Source: a filamentous cyanobacterium ESFC-1
GTDB taxonomy: Bacteria; Cyanobacteriota; Cyanobacteriia; Cyanobacteriales; Spirulinaceae
Length of the DNA: 64,000 nt
Direction of reading: 5' to 3'
NCBI GenBank assembly: GCA_000380225.1
Contig: KB904821.1
Location: 5,309,661 to 5,373,660 of the forward strand
The notes beneath the pieces are model-generated. The model made no database searches, was not told where the DNA came from, and saw only the letters and a list, made by a program, of their open reading frames with translations. Positions 17,763-27,694 of this stretch are shown here, piece by piece (positions within the stretch are counted from its first letter, which is position 1; every line of letters begins with the position of its first letter). The position numbers and the translations under genes were made by a program.

Positions 17763-18347
17763 TTATGCCCCAAAATAAGGGGGTTCGTTGCCGGGTTTCC
17801 ACTTGATGTTACAGCCAATACTAGGCTTTTGATCGGGGTCGGGGGTGCGATCGCTCAATACACTCTCTAAGGCAGTTCGTAAGTCTTTCCCGGTCACTGG
17901 AACATCGCTACTGGGGCGACTATCATCGAGTTGGCCGCGATAAACCAGGGTGCGATCGCGATCGAAGACGAAAAAATCTGGCGTACAAGCGGCGGTGTAA
18001 GTCTTAGCCACTTCTTGGGTTGCGTCGTAACACAAAGGGAAATTAAACTCTAACATCGCCGCCATTTCCTTGAGTTTAGCAGGGGCATCGTCAGGATAAT
18101 TTTCGATATCATTGGCACTAATCGCTACAATGCCTAAGCTGCGATCGGCGTAGTCTTTGCCAATTTGCGCCAATTCTGCTTGAACGTGCTTGACAAATGG
18201 ACAATGACGGCAAATAAACATTACCAATAAAGCTTTTTTATCCGCAAAAATATCTAAGGAAATCATATCCTCGGTGACGGCATCCGGCAGTACAAAAGCT
18301 GGGGCTTTCGTACCGAGGGACAACATCGTTGAGGGAGTAAGAACCAT
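17763..18347 (-). CDS. thioredoxin-like/AhpC-TSA family redoxin
   Basis: 194 residues, a single thioredoxin fold (residues ~10-165). The active-site region is FICRHCPFVKHVQAEL (CxxC as C-R-H-C), followed by VAISANDIENYPDD and a CTPDFFVFDRDRTLVYRGQLDD segment with the cis-Pro. The C-terminus has a further Cys (IGCNIKWKPGNEPPYF), the standard ending of this cyanobacterial subgroup. Probably a thiol-disulfide reductase or peroxiredoxin-like protein in the cytosol. The peptide TPSTMLSLGTKAPAF is typical of the subgroup. Confidence 0.85.
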   Translation of the reverse strand: MVLTPSTMLSLGTKAPAFVLPDAVTEDMISLDIFADKKALLVMFICRHCPFVKHVQAELAQIGKDYADRSLGIVAISANDIENYPDDAPAKLKEMAAMLEFNFPLCYDATQEVAKTYTAACTPDFFVFDRDRTLVYRGQLDDSRPSSDVPVTGKDLRTALESVLSDRTPDPDQKPSIGCNIKWKPGNEPPYFGA

Positions 18348-18417
18348 GATTGCTCCTGAAAAACACAGTAGGTCAACTACTCATAATTTAGCTAATTTTG
18401 GGTCGTTGGCGGGTTAT

Positions 18418-18605
18418 TTCAGTTATCAGCTTCTAAGGGGCAGTCGGCAATCGGCAATCGGCTTGTAGGGGCGGGGTTTCCCCGCCCAAGGGGGAGGTGG
18501 GATGCAAGCCCCTCCAAAGGGGGTCAGAAACTTTGGCCTACAGGACAGACTCTAGAAAAAGGCTAAAAGCTAGACTAGATGAACATTTCAGCCTAAAAAA
18601 GCGAA
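18418..18605 (-). repeat. ~200-bp dispersed repeat family R2, reverse copy
   Basis: On the reverse strand: CTAGTCTAGC...TCTAGAGTCTGTCCTGTAGG, AAGTTTCTGAC, a GGGGCTTGCATCCCACC block, a GGGCGGGGAAACCCCGCCC hairpin, GATTGCCGATTGCC and a final TTAGAAGCTGATAACTGA. The same order of blocks recurs at 24.0-24.4, 41.8-42.0 and, in part, 50.2 kb. Confidence 0.7.
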
Positions 18606-18776
18606 TTCTAAGTTTCACCGAGAGTTAATAGTAATCAGTTATCAGTGGCTACCGCAGCCAAGTCGGTTTGTTGGAATTTAGGGAGATTATTCTTTTGTAT
18701 CGAGTCGAAAAGGGAGGAGGTTTGTTACCCATAATTCTGGGTTGAGACGGGTTTTTTGGCGATATTGGGAAAAACC

Positions 18777-18805
18777 TTGACAGAATAATACAAGTGTACT
18801 AATAT
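18777..18805 (+). promoter_or_regulatory. consensus promoter with LexA-like operator in the spacer
   Basis: -35 TTGACA (18777-18782), 17-bp spacer, -10 TAATAT (18800-18805). Inside the spacer, AATACAAGTGTACT (18787-18800) matches the cyanobacterial LexA box RGTACNNNDGTWCB at all but one position. It drives the two-gene unit ending in xseA. Confidence 0.55.
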
Positions 18806-18838
18806 TAGAGACAAATTGTGATTTTCCCCGCGATCGCC

Positions 18839-19282
18839 ATGAAACAGCCTATTTCTCGCGCCAGTCAGCATCTTGTTTGTCTTCCTGGCGGTACAGCCAA
18901 AACCGCCCCAGGTATTCAGTCTTATGCTCGTATTACCGCAGCCCAACGCCGTCGGGACACTCCCCAACAGCACTTTCAAACCACTCTCAAAGGCTTGAAA
19001 ACCCAAGGCGATCGCATCAATCAGTTAGCGACAGAATTAGAAGACGCGATCGCGCAATTCAAAGAAATTGCCCTGCAAGCCAATCAAATCCACCGCCATT
19101 TACAAGCCCAAGGTCAAAATCGTCATTATCCTCATAAAATCTGCGATTATCAGGCCGTAACGGTTCCCGTTATCCATCAAACTTCCGGAAAGCATTGGCG
19201 ATTGGCAGCCCGTCGGGTAGACTTATGCAAGGCAGAACGAGAAGCAGCCCGCCTTGCTCAATGTCTGCGTCGTCGGCAATAG
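18839..19282 (+). CDS. uncharacterised basic helical protein upstream of xseA
   Basis: 147 residues from the ATG (an in-frame GTG at 18818 is possible but lies very close to the -10 box). Arg/Gln-rich and basic. Residues ~45-95 form a predicted coiled coil (HFQTTLKGLKTQGDRINQLA, then TELEDAIAQFKEIALQANQI); the C-terminus is Arg-rich (LCKAEREAARLAQCLRRRQ). I do not recognise the family. Its position directly before xseA raised the possibility of the exonuclease VII small subunit, but it is about twice as long and lacks the XseB core sequence. It shares the promoter with xseA, 78 bp downstream. Confidence 0.6.
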   Translation: MKQPISRASQHLVCLPGGTAKTAPGIQSYARITAAQRRRDTPQQHFQTTLKGLKTQGDRINQLATELEDAIAQFKEIALQANQIHRHLQAQGQNRHYPHKICDYQAVTVPVIHQTSGKHWRLAARRVDLCKAEREAARLAQCLRRRQ

Positions 19283-19360
19283 TTGTTGGTTGTTCGTTAT
19301 TGGTTGTTCGTGGCAACTTTAACAAAGGACAAATGACTAAGGACAAATGACAAACGACCA

Positions 19361-20500
19361 ATGACTGAAATCGCCTTATCCGTTACTGAAGTCACCGAGA
19401 GAATTAAAACCCTGCTGACAGAAGACGAAATCTTGCAGCAGGTATGGGTGGTAGGGGAAGTGACTGAGTTGAAAACCTATCGGAATAACACCTACTTAAC
19501 TCTTGGCGATCCTGACAGCAATGCCACGATTAGCTGTGTTATTTGGGGCAATTTAAGCCGAAAGTTAGTACATTTTCCCCAAGCAGGCGAAAAAATCTTG
19601 GTTTTGGGGAGCGTGCGGATTTATGCAGCGCGGAGCAACTACCAGCTTAATTTATATCAAGTTTTCCCGGCGGGTGAGGGATTGCAGGCGTTGCGGTATC
19701 AACAGTTGCGATCGCGCCTCGAAGCAGCAGGATTATTCGCTCGCGATCGCAAACAACCCTTACCCAGTTACCCCCAAACCCTGGCTGTCGTCACTTCTGC
19801 CAATGCTGCGGCTTGGGGAGATATTCAACGGACTTTAGGACAGCGATCGCCCCAAATTACCGTGTTACTTTCCCCGGCGGTAGTTCAGGGTAAACTTGCG
19901 CCCTCATCCATTGTCAAAGCCCTAGAACGGGTCAAAAACGACAATCGCGCCGAAATCATCATTTTAGCCAGAGGCGGCGGTTCTAAAGAAGATTTAGAAT
20001 GTTTTGACGACGAAAGAATCGTGCAGGCGATCGCGGCTTGTCCGATTCCAATTATTACCGGAATTGGCCATCAAAGAGACGAATCTCTCGCCGATCTGGC
20101 CGCCGATGCGATCGCCCACACCCCCACCGCCGCCGCAGAAATGGCAGTCCCCGATTATCAGCAGATGTATCGACAACATCAACTGCGCCGCATCGATCTG
20201 ATCGAAGCATTACAATTTCGCTTAAAAGTGGAAAGCGATCGCGTAGCCCGACTCAAACAACGCCTGCGCCAATTCCCCCAAACCTCGCGACGAATGCAAA
20301 GTGCGATCGCTCAGTGCCATCTCTTACAGCAAAAACTCGCTGCCCTCGATCCCAAAAGTGTTTTATCGCGGGGGTACGCGATCGCCCGTCGCCAGAATGG
20401 TCAGTTATTGCGCCATAGCCAGGATGTGATGCCCGGCGAAGAAATCATTATCGAACTGCAAAACGGGCGCTTGCGGGTCAAAATTGTGGACACCGATTGA
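19361..20500 (+). CDS. xseA: exodeoxyribonuclease VII large subunit
   Basis: 379 residues, slightly shorter than the ~400-450 of proteobacterial XseA. Residues ~5-100 are the OB-fold tRNA_anti-like domain (VWVVGEVTELKTYRNNTYLTL); ~120-375 the exonuclease VII domain with LAVVTSANAAAWGDI, ILARGGGSKEDLECFDDE and PIITGIGHQRDESLADLAAD, the conserved catalytic motifs. With XseB it degrades single-stranded DNA bidirectionally in repair. No xseB gene is visible in this window. The LexA-like operator upstream suggests DNA-damage control. Confidence 0.93.
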   Translation: MTEIALSVTEVTERIKTLLTEDEILQQVWVVGEVTELKTYRNNTYLTLGDPDSNATISCVIWGNLSRKLVHFPQAGEKILVLGSVRIYAARSNYQLNLYQVFPAGEGLQALRYQQLRSRLEAAGLFARDRKQPLPSYPQTLAVVTSANAAAWGDIQRTLGQRSPQITVLLSPAVVQGKLAPSSIVKALERVKNDNRAEIIILARGGGSKEDLECFDDERIVQAIAACPIPIITGIGHQRDESLADLAADAIAHTPTAAAEMAVPDYQQMYRQHQLRRIDLIEALQFRLKVESDRVARLKQRLRQFPQTSRRMQSAIAQCHLLQQKLAALDPKSVLSRGYAIARRQNGQLLRHSQDVMPGEEIIIELQNGRLRVKIVDTD

Positions 20501-20674
20501 CAACTCCCACCCAGTTCTTTCAAGCGGCTAGACTTCGCGCTCGGTCTTACTTGTTTGAGAGGGGGGTGTTAACAGTTATCAGTCATCGCCTCATCAGTTT
20601 TGGGGAGGAGGGGGAGGAAATGACCAATTACCAATTAAGGGATTCTGCCAACAACCAATAACCAGTAACAAACA

Positions 20675-20751
20675 ACAAAGGACAAAGGACAAAGGACAAA
20701 GGACAAAGGACAAAGGACAAAGGACAAAGGACAAAGGACAAAGGACAAAGG
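20675..20751 (+). repeat. heptanucleotide tandem repeat (ACAAAGG)11
   Basis: Eleven perfect 7-bp units, a short tandemly repeated repetitive (STRR) array of the kind typical of filamentous cyanobacteria. It lies in a 305-bp gap between the convergent xseA and R3H-ATPase genes that otherwise holds only degenerate CAACCAATAA-like sequence. Confidence 0.9.
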
Positions 20752-20753
20752 AC

Positions 20754-20793
20754 AAACCCCCACCCTAACCGTAAAACCGTCAGCGTGGGGTTT
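20754..20793 (-). terminator. terminator of the R3H ATPase gene
   Basis: On the reverse strand, AAACCCCAC pairs with GTGGGGGTTT, 13 bp past the stop codon. Confidence 0.55.
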
Positions 20794-20805
20794 GACTCAA
20801 CTCAA

Positions 20806-22620
20806 CTATGCCGGATAAATCCGTAAGCGGCGATTGGGTTCTTCACCAAAACTATCCGACTGTAGGCGATAATGTTCGACGAGTTCGTGTTGCATTTTGC
20901 GGACTTGGGGCGATCGCGGTAACAACTCCACAGGCTGTCCCTTCGGTAAAACAATCTGTTCAACCGCCAAACGCGCCTCCTCTAAAGCTTCGAGTTCGTC
21001 GTCGTTGCCGTTGTGGGAAAATAACGCCAAATTCGCCGTTTCCGGGGTGTTGGGGTCATCCATCCCCGCCAAACGAATCAGCGATCGCGAAATCTGCGAC
21101 ATCGAAGCCGACTTGACCGCATGAATCGGTAACTGTCGTGCCTTGGCAATACCCCGCAACTTAGAATGACCCTTCAGTTGCGATCGCATCGCCAAAATCG
21201 CATCGGCGCTATCCATATCCTTCGTCAACACAATCGGCAAATTCAGCACATCAATCGCTTGCTTGAGTTGCGATCGCCCAATGCCATAAGGATACACATA
21301 CACCGGCCAATCCTCCCCATTCGGCCCCGGAGTCCGCACCTTCCCCTTCGGTTCCGGTTGCTGCCAAGATTGCGCCAACATCCGGTCAAACTCAGAATGA
21401 GACTGCTTAGAAGCCGGACTCGGTAACGGTCGCATCCGCCCAGAAGCCCGCCATCCCCCCGGTTGAACCGGAGTGGTCGCCGTCGTCCGCGAATTGGACA
21501 ACATCGGCGGTAACGGGCGTTCTGGAGTTTGCTGAGACACAATCACCTCCCCCTCATCATCAACGCTCCGCATCTCAGGTTCCGGCAGACGACCCCGCAG
21601 CAATAAATCCACCGTTTCCGCCACATCGGGATGCACCACCCAAGACTGCCGTTCTTGCATTTCCACGGCAATCTCAAAGGTTGGCGGCGCTTTGCGTTCG
21701 AGTACCGTTTTTTGCGAACCCCGTCGTCGGGCTTCATCATCACCGAGAGTAACCGCTTGAATCCCCCCCACCAAATCCGAGAGAGTGGGGTTTTTAATCA
21801 AGTTTTCGATTTGATTCCCGTGAGCCGTTCCCACCAACTGAACCCCCCGTTCGGCAATGGTACGGGCGGCTAGGGCTTCTAACTCTGTGCCAATTTCATC
21901 GATGACAATCACTTCAGGAGTATGGTTTTCCACCGCCTCGATCATGATTTTATGTTGTAACTCTGGGTGAGCCACTTGCATCCGCCGAGCGCGACCAATC
22001 GCCGGGTGCGGAATATCGCCATCGCCAGCAATTTCGTTAGAGGTGTCGATAATTACCACCCGTTTTTGCAAGTCGTCAGCGAGAACCCGCGCAATTTCCC
22101 GTAAAGCGGTGGTTTTGCCCACCCCAGGACGACCGAGCAGTAAGATCGATTGTCCGGTTTCGACCAGATCGCGGATCATGCCAATCGTACCAAAGACCGC
22201 CCGACCGACGCGACAGGTTAAGCCAACAACTTCTCCTTGGCGGTTTCGCATAGCACTAATGCGGTGTAGGGTGCGTTCAATGCCGGCCCGATTATCGCCA
22301 CTAAATGCCCCGACTCGCGCAATGCTATATTGTAAATCTTCTTGAGTAATCGGGGTTTCGCTGAGATATTCGACTTGACCGGGAAAGCGTACTTCAGGAT
22401 AGCGCCCCAAGTCCATGATCACTTCGATGGCTTTGTTTTTGAGGTCGTGTCCTTGGAGTTGCTGGCGAATTTCACCCGGAAAGATGTCGAGTAATTTATT
22501 GAGGTCGTCGGCGATTTCTTGGCGATGTGGATGATTGAAGTTTTGCGCCATTGGGGTAACGGTTGCTGTGTTATCTTGAGTGGGTTTTGAACTGGATGTG
22601 TTATGAGTTGGGTTGACCAT
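20806..22620 (-). CDS. Ycf45-type AAA ATPase with C-terminal R3H domain
   Basis: 604 residues. Residues ~60-330 form a SpoIIIAA-like AAA ATPase (Walker A LLLGRPGVGKTTALREIA, Walker B VIVIDEIGTELEALAARTIAERG). A low-complexity Pro/Ser/Thr linker (~355-430) precedes a nucleic-acid-binding C-terminus ending in an R3H domain (RKMQHELVEHYRL contains R-x3-H). This architecture is conserved in cyanobacteria and in plastid ycf45. Function is not established; ATP-dependent binding of single-stranded nucleic acid is implied. The start may be at the internal MAQNFNHPHRQEI; I kept the longer frame. It is 130 bp downstream of ldpA on the same strand. Confidence 0.9.
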   Translation of the reverse strand: MVNPTHNTSSSKPTQDNTATVTPMAQNFNHPHRQEIADDLNKLLDIFPGEIRQQLQGHDLKNKAIEVIMDLGRYPEVRFPGQVEYLSETPITQEDLQYSIARVGAFSGDNRAGIERTLHRISAMRNRQGEVVGLTCRVGRAVFGTIGMIRDLVETGQSILLLGRPGVGKTTALREIARVLADDLQKRVVIIDTSNEIAGDGDIPHPAIGRARRMQVAHPELQHKIMIEAVENHTPEVIVIDEIGTELEALAARTIAERGVQLVGTAHGNQIENLIKNPTLSDLVGGIQAVTLGDDEARRRGSQKTVLERKAPPTFEIAVEMQERQSWVVHPDVAETVDLLLRGRLPEPEMRSVDDEGEVIVSQQTPERPLPPMLSNSRTTATTPVQPGGWRASGRMRPLPSPASKQSHSEFDRMLAQSWQQPEPKGKVRTPGPNGEDWPVYVYPYGIGRSQLKQAIDVLNLPIVLTKDMDSADAILAMRSQLKGHSKLRGIAKARQLPIHAVKSASMSQISRSLIRLAGMDDPNTPETANLALFSHNGNDDELEALEEARLAVEQIVLPKGQPVELLPRSPQVRKMQHELVEHYRLQSDSFGEEPNRRLRIYPA

Positions 22621-22749
22621 AATGGTTCTTATGGTGTCAATGCGTAAATTAATAAATTGAGTCAGAAAAGGTTGAGCTTACCGAGAATCGGGGTTGAATT
22701 GCCATGATTTTGTCTAAATCTGGCTTAATTTTAAACGATGGATAGATTT

Positions 22750-23862
22750 TTAAGCCCCGAATGACGGGTGCGAAACCCTTTTCTGGGAAGAAAGGGGTAG
22801 GGCCGATTTGAGTGGGCTGACCAACTGATAAGCTCGGTCTACCGCTTGCCAAAGTAGATGGGAATCATTTTCTAAATAGGGGGTTGAGTACGGGAGATTG
22901 TCAGAAAGACTGTTTTGCTCGATCTGCTCTAAAATCGGTGCGAGTTGACGACGGGCATAACTGCCATAAGCAATTCCCGCCCATTGACGGTAATTTTGCC
23001 GAAAGTTCAGTTTTTGCAGTTTGAGCGCAGTGTATTGGTTTGTACCGCCCGCAAGCTGCACGAAGCCAGGTAATCCGGCGTTTAGCACTTTTTGGGCAAA
23101 TTTAATCGTCGCGTGGGTCGTGCCTTTGCCAATATCGCCACTCATGGGCCGGCCATCGGTTTGCCACAGTAAATGGCACGAAAGCGGTGTAATCATCTCG
23201 GCCAAAGCCTTGAGATAGGGGATTACTTCGTCACCGTCAGGACAACTAATGGCGAGTAATTGTAGTTGCTGATGATGGGGCGCGATCGCCCTCCATAAAC
23301 GCTGAAAACCGCCTAAGTTACCCGGACGGGTGTGAATTTCGATCGCATCGATGGCTTGTTCTTCTAGCAAAGGCGCGATCGCGTCGGGAGTAGATACATA
23401 AGACCGCGTGGTAATCGCCTCTACCGGACAAACGGGCAGACAGCGACCGCAACCATAGCAACGCTCGTCCATAATTCCTTGGGGAAACGCGATCGCCCCT
23501 GCCGGACAAATCGCCTCACAAGGTCGCGGACAATCCACCGGACAAAGCTGCGGATCGAATTGGGCTTTGCGAAAATGGGGGTCTTCGCCATCATTTAAGC
23601 TCACCATCAGCCAAGGATCGTCCGGGGTGGGATAGCCTCGCTGACGGGCTGTTGAAGCCAGCGATCGCGCCCTCGACCGAGCGATTTGAGCCGACGCGAT
23701 CGCCGCCGGGTCTGCGGCCACATCAATGCAATCTGCACCCGCAAGGATGTATGCCAGCGTCAGATTGCGGACAGCCGGAAGGTGTTGGTAGCTGGCTCCG
23801 CAAATTAACTTGAACCAGCGACCGGAGTTTAAAGACTGTAACGGTGAGTAGATTAAGTTCAC
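22750..23862 (-). CDS. ldpA: LdpA, light-dependent period protein (iron-sulfur circadian input)
   Basis: 370 residues from a GTG start. The N-terminus NSGRWFKLICGASYQHLPAV and LAYILAGADCIDVAADPAAI match cyanobacterial LdpA. Two iron-sulfur motifs follow: CPVDCPRPCEAICPAGAI and CYGCGRCLPVCPVEAI. LdpA senses redox state (it binds quinone analogues) and adjusts the period of the Kai clock in response to light. The C-terminal ~60 residues contain the QAVDRAYQLVSPL segment. It lies directly upstream of the R3H ATPase gene on the same strand, so they may be co-transcribed. Confidence 0.92.
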   Translation of the reverse strand: MNLIYSPLQSLNSGRWFKLICGASYQHLPAVRNLTLAYILAGADCIDVAADPAAIASAQIARSRARSLASTARQRGYPTPDDPWLMVSLNDGEDPHFRKAQFDPQLCPVDCPRPCEAICPAGAIAFPQGIMDERCYGCGRCLPVCPVEAITTRSYVSTPDAIAPLLEEQAIDAIEIHTRPGNLGGFQRLWRAIAPHHQQLQLLAISCPDGDEVIPYLKALAEMITPLSCHLLWQTDGRPMSGDIGKGTTHATIKFAQKVLNAGLPGFVQLAGGTNQYTALKLQKLNFRQNYRQWAGIAYGSYARRQLAPILEQIEQNSLSDNLPYSTPYLENDSHLLWQAVDRAYQLVSPLKSALPLSSQKRVSHPSFGA

Positions 23863-23985
23863 CCTTCTATGCTAATGCGTTGTCTGCAAAAAAGGGAGGA
23901 GGCGATGGTGCAAATTTCCCCAAGAATGGGTTAGGGATCGCCCCCACAGATAGGATCGTTCATTATTCGGTTAGCTTCTTAAGCT

Positions 23986-24016
23986 TGTATTACAATATGT
24001 AGCTTATTGTAATACA
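23986..24016. promoter_or_regulatory. perfect 12-bp inverted repeat with 7-nt spacer
   Basis: TGTATTACAATA, spacer TGTAGCT, TATTGTAATACA. It lies 124 bp upstream of ldpA in an AT-rich segment. It is either a protein-binding operator or the hairpin end of a small mobile element; no run of T follows. Confidence 0.45.
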
Positions 24017-24045
24017 ATGTGGATTCTTTGTCATTGGTTGTTGGT

Positions 24046-24441
24046 GATGAAGCGATGACTCTCTTTGAAACGTTAATTTTACTTTTTTGGGCTGTAACGC
24101 CCATCTAGTCTAGCTTTTAGACTTTTTATAGAGTCTACCCTACAGCAAGAAGTTTCCGATCTTCTTTCTAGGGCTTGCATCCCACCTCCCCCTTGGGCGG
24201 GGAAAAGAGCGCCCCTACAAGCCGACTGCCGAGGAGCCCCTTAATCGCTGATGAGGCGATGACTCTCCAGAAACTTAAACTTGCTTTTTGAGGCTGAAAC
24301 CCAGATATATTCTAGCGTTGAGCCTTTTCTAGAGTCTGCCCTACAGCAAGAAGTTTCTGACTCACTTTGGAGGGGCATTCATCCCCACTCCCCCCCGACT
24401 GCCGATTGCCGATTGCCGATTGCCCCTTAGAAGCTGACAAC
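24046..24441 (+). repeat. two tandem copies of dispersed repeat family R2
   Basis: Copies begin at 24046 and 24250 (period ~204 bp), each starting GATGA(A/G)GCGATGACTCTC and containing TAGAGTCT(A/G)CCCTACAGC then AAGAAGTTTC. The first ends in GCCCCTTAATCGCTGATGA, the second in GATTGCCCCTTAGAAGCTGA. Confidence 0.75.
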
Positions 24442-24783
24442 TGAATAACCCTTGCCTAAGTTTTTCTTAAGAAATGCCAGATAAACTTCCAGATTATGTT
24501 AAGAAGCACTCTGGCATAAATTTTAGGGAATTTAATTTAGCAAATGCTATGAATTGTTACAAACCATTAGAATAAAATCGTTAAAATTGAGTAGCAGAAT
24601 TGCAGAAAATCTCGAAGTGTTGCCTAGACTACAAATTACTCAAAGAGTAGCTAAAACCTAAGCAAAATGCTTCTTTCCTGATTTCCGATTCTTTCTAAAA
24701 AAGACAATTGCTTTTAAAAGTTGCCATGCTGAGAAAGCAATTCCGCTAGAAAATTTAAAGCAAGCGATATTGAAAGGTAAACT

Positions 24784-27543
24784 ATGCAAACCACAATCCG
24801 GCAAACCCCCGATCCTGCTCATAATGTTCTGCGTTATCAATCGCAACCCCTCGATGCCTTTTTTGCCCCGCGTAACATTGCCGTTATTGGGGCCAGTGAA
24901 AAAGCAGGCAGTGTCGGTCGCACCCTACTGTGGAATCTAATCAGCAACCCCTTCGGCGGCACTGTTTTTCCCATCAACCCCAAGCGGCCTAGTGTTTTAG
25001 GCATCAAAGCCTATCCTAATATTGCCGCAGTCCCCGAACCCATAGATTTAGTCGCGATCGCCACTCCTGCCGCCACCGTCCCCAGCATTATCAGTGAATG
25101 TATCGCAGCCAACGTCAAAGCCGCCATTATTATCTCCGCCGGATTCAAAGAAATCGGCCCCGAAGGCATCGAACTCGAAAAACAAATCCTCGAAAAAGCC
25201 AGAGCCGGTAATTTACGAATTATCGGGCCGAACTGCCTAGGGGTAATGAGTCCGGTAAACAATCTCAATGCTACCTTTGCCAGCGCGATCGCGGCTCCGG
25301 GTAACGTTGGCTTTATCTCTCAAAGCGGCGCACTCTGTACCTCCATCCTCGATTGGAGCTTTCGCGAAAACGTCGGTTTTAGCGCCTTTATCTCCATTGG
25401 CTCCATGCTCGATGTCGATTGGGGCGACCTTATTTATTATCTCGGTGACGACCCCAACACCGAAAGCATTGTCATCTACATGGAATCCATTGGCGATGCG
25501 CGATCGTTTCTCTCCGCCGCGCGAGAAGTCGCCCTCACCAAACCCATTATCGTCATCAAATCGGGACGGACAGAAGCCGCCGCCGCCGCCGCCGCTTCCC
25601 ACACCGGAGCCTTAGCAGGCAGCGATGAAGTCCTCAACGCCGCTTTTCGTCGCTGTGGCGTATTGCGAGTAGACACCATCGACGAACTGTTTAACATGGC
25701 AGAAGTCCTAGCCAAACAACCCCGTCCGAAAGGCAACCGCCTTACCATCCTCACCAACGCGGGCGGCCCCGGAGTCCTCACCACCGACGCTTTAATTAGT
25801 CACGGCGGCGAACTCGCCCCCCTCTCCGACGAAACCCTCACCGCCCTCGATGACCTCTTACCGACTCACTGGAGCCATCACAACCCCATCGACATCCTAG
25901 GGGATGCCGACCCAGAACGTTATGCTAAATCCATCGAAATCGCCTTAAAAGACCCCAACAGCGACGGTTTACTGGCCATCCTCACCCCCCAAGCCATGAC
26001 CGACCCCACCCGCACCGCCCAACGGTTTGTGGAAATTGTCCAAAATCAGACTTTGCCCTCAAAACCGATTTTGGCCAGTTGGATGGGGGGAACTGGGATA
26101 ACGCCAGGGGAAGAAATCCTCAATCGCGCCAGTATTTTTACCCTGCCCTTTCCCGATACCGCCGCCCATGTTTTTAACGATATGTGGCGCTACAGCTACA
26201 ATCTCAAAAGCTTGTATGAAACCCCCATTCTCGCCGATGAAGAAGACCAAAAACAAGGACGCACGGCTATTGTACAGCGCATTTTAGCCGAAGCCAGAGA
26301 ACAAAAGCGGGACTTGTTGACTGAATTTGAATCCAAGCAAGTTTTAGCTGCTTACGACATTCCCACCGTCAACACGCAATCTGCCCACAGTGAAGATGAA
26401 GCGGTTGAGCAAGCCGAAAAGATGAGCTATCCCGTGGTTCTCAAATTGCACTCGACCACCATCACCCACAAAAGCGATGTGGGGGGCGTGAAGTTACACC
26501 TCCACGACGCAGATATGGTGCGACAGGCTTATCGAGAGATACAAGAATCGGTAACTGCCAAAGTGGGGGCCGAACATTTCCAAGGGGTGACGGTTCAGAC
26601 TATGGTGAAAATGTCTCAAGGAGATTATGAAATCATTATCGGCAGTAGCCTAGACCCGCAATTTGGCCCGGTGTTGTTGTTTGGGACAGGGGGATCGTTG
26701 GTGGAAGTGTTCAAAGACCGTTCTTTGGGCTTGCCGCCGTTGAATACCACCCTGGCTCGGCGTATGATGGAGCAAACCAAGATTTATAAAGCCCTCAAAG
26801 GGGTTCGCGGTCAAACAGAAGCGAATTTAAAAGGCATTGAACAGTTACTTGTGCGCTTTAGCCATCTCGTTGTCGAACAACCTTGGATCAAGGAAATTGA
26901 CATTAATCCTTTGTTGGTGTCTTCAGAGCGCCTCATTGCCTTAGATGCGCGGGTGGTCTTACATTCCCCTGAAACCCAAGTTCAGGATTTATCGAAACCG
27001 GCGATTCGACCTTATCCGACCCAGTATGTCCAATCTTGGCAAACCAAAGAAGGTATCCCCGTCACCATTCGCCCAATTCGCCCCGAAGACGAGCCACGGG
27101 TGGTTAAATTCCACGAACCGTTATCGGAAGAAAGTATTTATTTGCGCTATTTCCACTTGATGAAGCTGAAAACCCGCGTGGCGCACGATCGCCTCTCGCG
27201 GATTTGCTTTATCGACTATAACCGAGAAATTGCCTTGGTGATCGAAGGGGAAAACCCCGAAACCCAAGAAACGGATTTTTTGGGAATTGGTCGCCTGAGT
27301 AAGCTACACGGCACGAATGAAGCGGAATTTTCGATGATTGTGAGCGATCGCTACCAAAAACAAGGGGTTGGTTCCGAGTTACTGCGAAATCTCATCGAAA
27401 TTGGCAAGGATGAGCAGCTTAAGGCGATTACAGCCGATATTTTGCTACAAAATAAAGGAATGCAACGGGTTTGTGAAAAACTCGGCTTTAAGCTCACGGT
27501 AAACCACGAAGATGAAGTGGTGAATGCTCGCAAGGAGCTTTAA
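24784..27543 (+). CDS. NDP-forming acyl-CoA synthetase fused to a GNAT acetyltransferase
   Basis: 919 residues. Order: CoA-binding Rossmann domain (~25-150, [20 protein letters not shown]), succinyl-CoA-ligase-like flavodoxin domains (~155-465, with [17 protein letters not shown] and the [20 protein letters not shown] loop that carries the phospho-His), ATP-grasp (~490-720, [21 protein letters not shown]), and C-terminal GNAT (~745-919, [12 protein letters not shown] acetyl-CoA loop). This layout is that of Pat/PatZ (YfiQ)-type protein lysine acetyltransferases and of bifunctional acetate-CoA ligase family proteins. The Pat group often has an inactive synthetase half; here the His loop is kept, so ligase activity is possible. 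Monocistronic. Confidence 0.88.
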   Translation: MQTTIRQTPDPAHNVLRYQSQPLDAFFAPRNIAVIGASEKAGSVGRTLLWNLISNPFGGTVFPINPKRPSVLGIKAYPNIAAVPEPIDLVAIATPAATVPSIISECIAANVKAAIIISAGFKEIGPEGIELEKQILEKARAGNLRIIGPNCLGVMSPVNNLNATFASAIAAPGNVGFISQSGALCTSILDWSFRENVGFSAFISIGSMLDVDWGDLIYYLGDDPNTESIVIYMESIGDARSFLSAAREVALTKPIIVIKSGRTEAAAAAAASHTGALAGSDEVLNAAFRRCGVLRVDTIDELFNMAEVLAKQPRPKGNRLTILTNAGGPGVLTTDALISHGGELAPLSDETLTALDDLLPTHWSHHNPIDILGDADPERYAKSIEIALKDPNSDGLLAILTPQAMTDPTRTAQRFVEIVQNQTLPSKPILASWMGGTGITPGEEILNRASIFTLPFPDTAAHVFNDMWRYSYNLKSLYETPILADEEDQKQGRTAIVQRILAEAREQKRDLLTEFESKQVLAAYDIPTVNTQSAHSEDEAVEQAEKMSYPVVLKLHSTTITHKSDVGGVKLHLHDADMVRQAYREIQESVTAKVGAEHFQGVTVQTMVKMSQGDYEIIIGSSLDPQFGPVLLFGTGGSLVEVFKDRSLGLPPLNTTLARRMMEQTKIYKALKGVRGQTEANLKGIEQLLVRFSHLVVEQPWIKEIDINPLLVSSERLIALDARVVLHSPETQVQDLSKPAIRPYPTQYVQSWQTKEGIPVTIRPIRPEDEPRVVKFHEPLSEESIYLRYFHLMKLKTRVAHDRLSRICFIDYNREIALVIEGENPETQETDFLGIGRLSKLHGTNEAEFSMIVSDRYQKQGVGSELLRNLIEIGKDEQLKAITADILLQNKGMQRVCEKLGFKLTVNHEDEVVNARKEL

Positions 27544-27694
27544 TTCAGTTATCAGCGATTAAGGGGCTCCTCGGCAATCGGCTCCTCGGCAGTCGGGGGG
27601 TTTCTTCAGTCATCAGTTATCAGTAAACAGCCTCTAAGGGGCTCCTCGGCAATCGGCAATCGGCAGTCGGTGTGTAGGGGCGGGGTTTCCCCGC

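Larger units (their letters stand above)
23863..24783. other. 920-bp gene-free interval upstream of ldpA and the acyl-CoA synthetase gene
   Basis: No credible gene. It holds a perfect inverted repeat (23986-24016), two tandemly placed copies of repeat family R2 (24046-24441), and an AT-rich ~340-bp leader before the acyl-CoA synthetase start. Confidence 0.7.

Noticed and set aside
18839..19282. xseB (exonuclease VII small subunit)
   Set aside because: Position fits, but length is about double and the XseB core helices are not recognisable.
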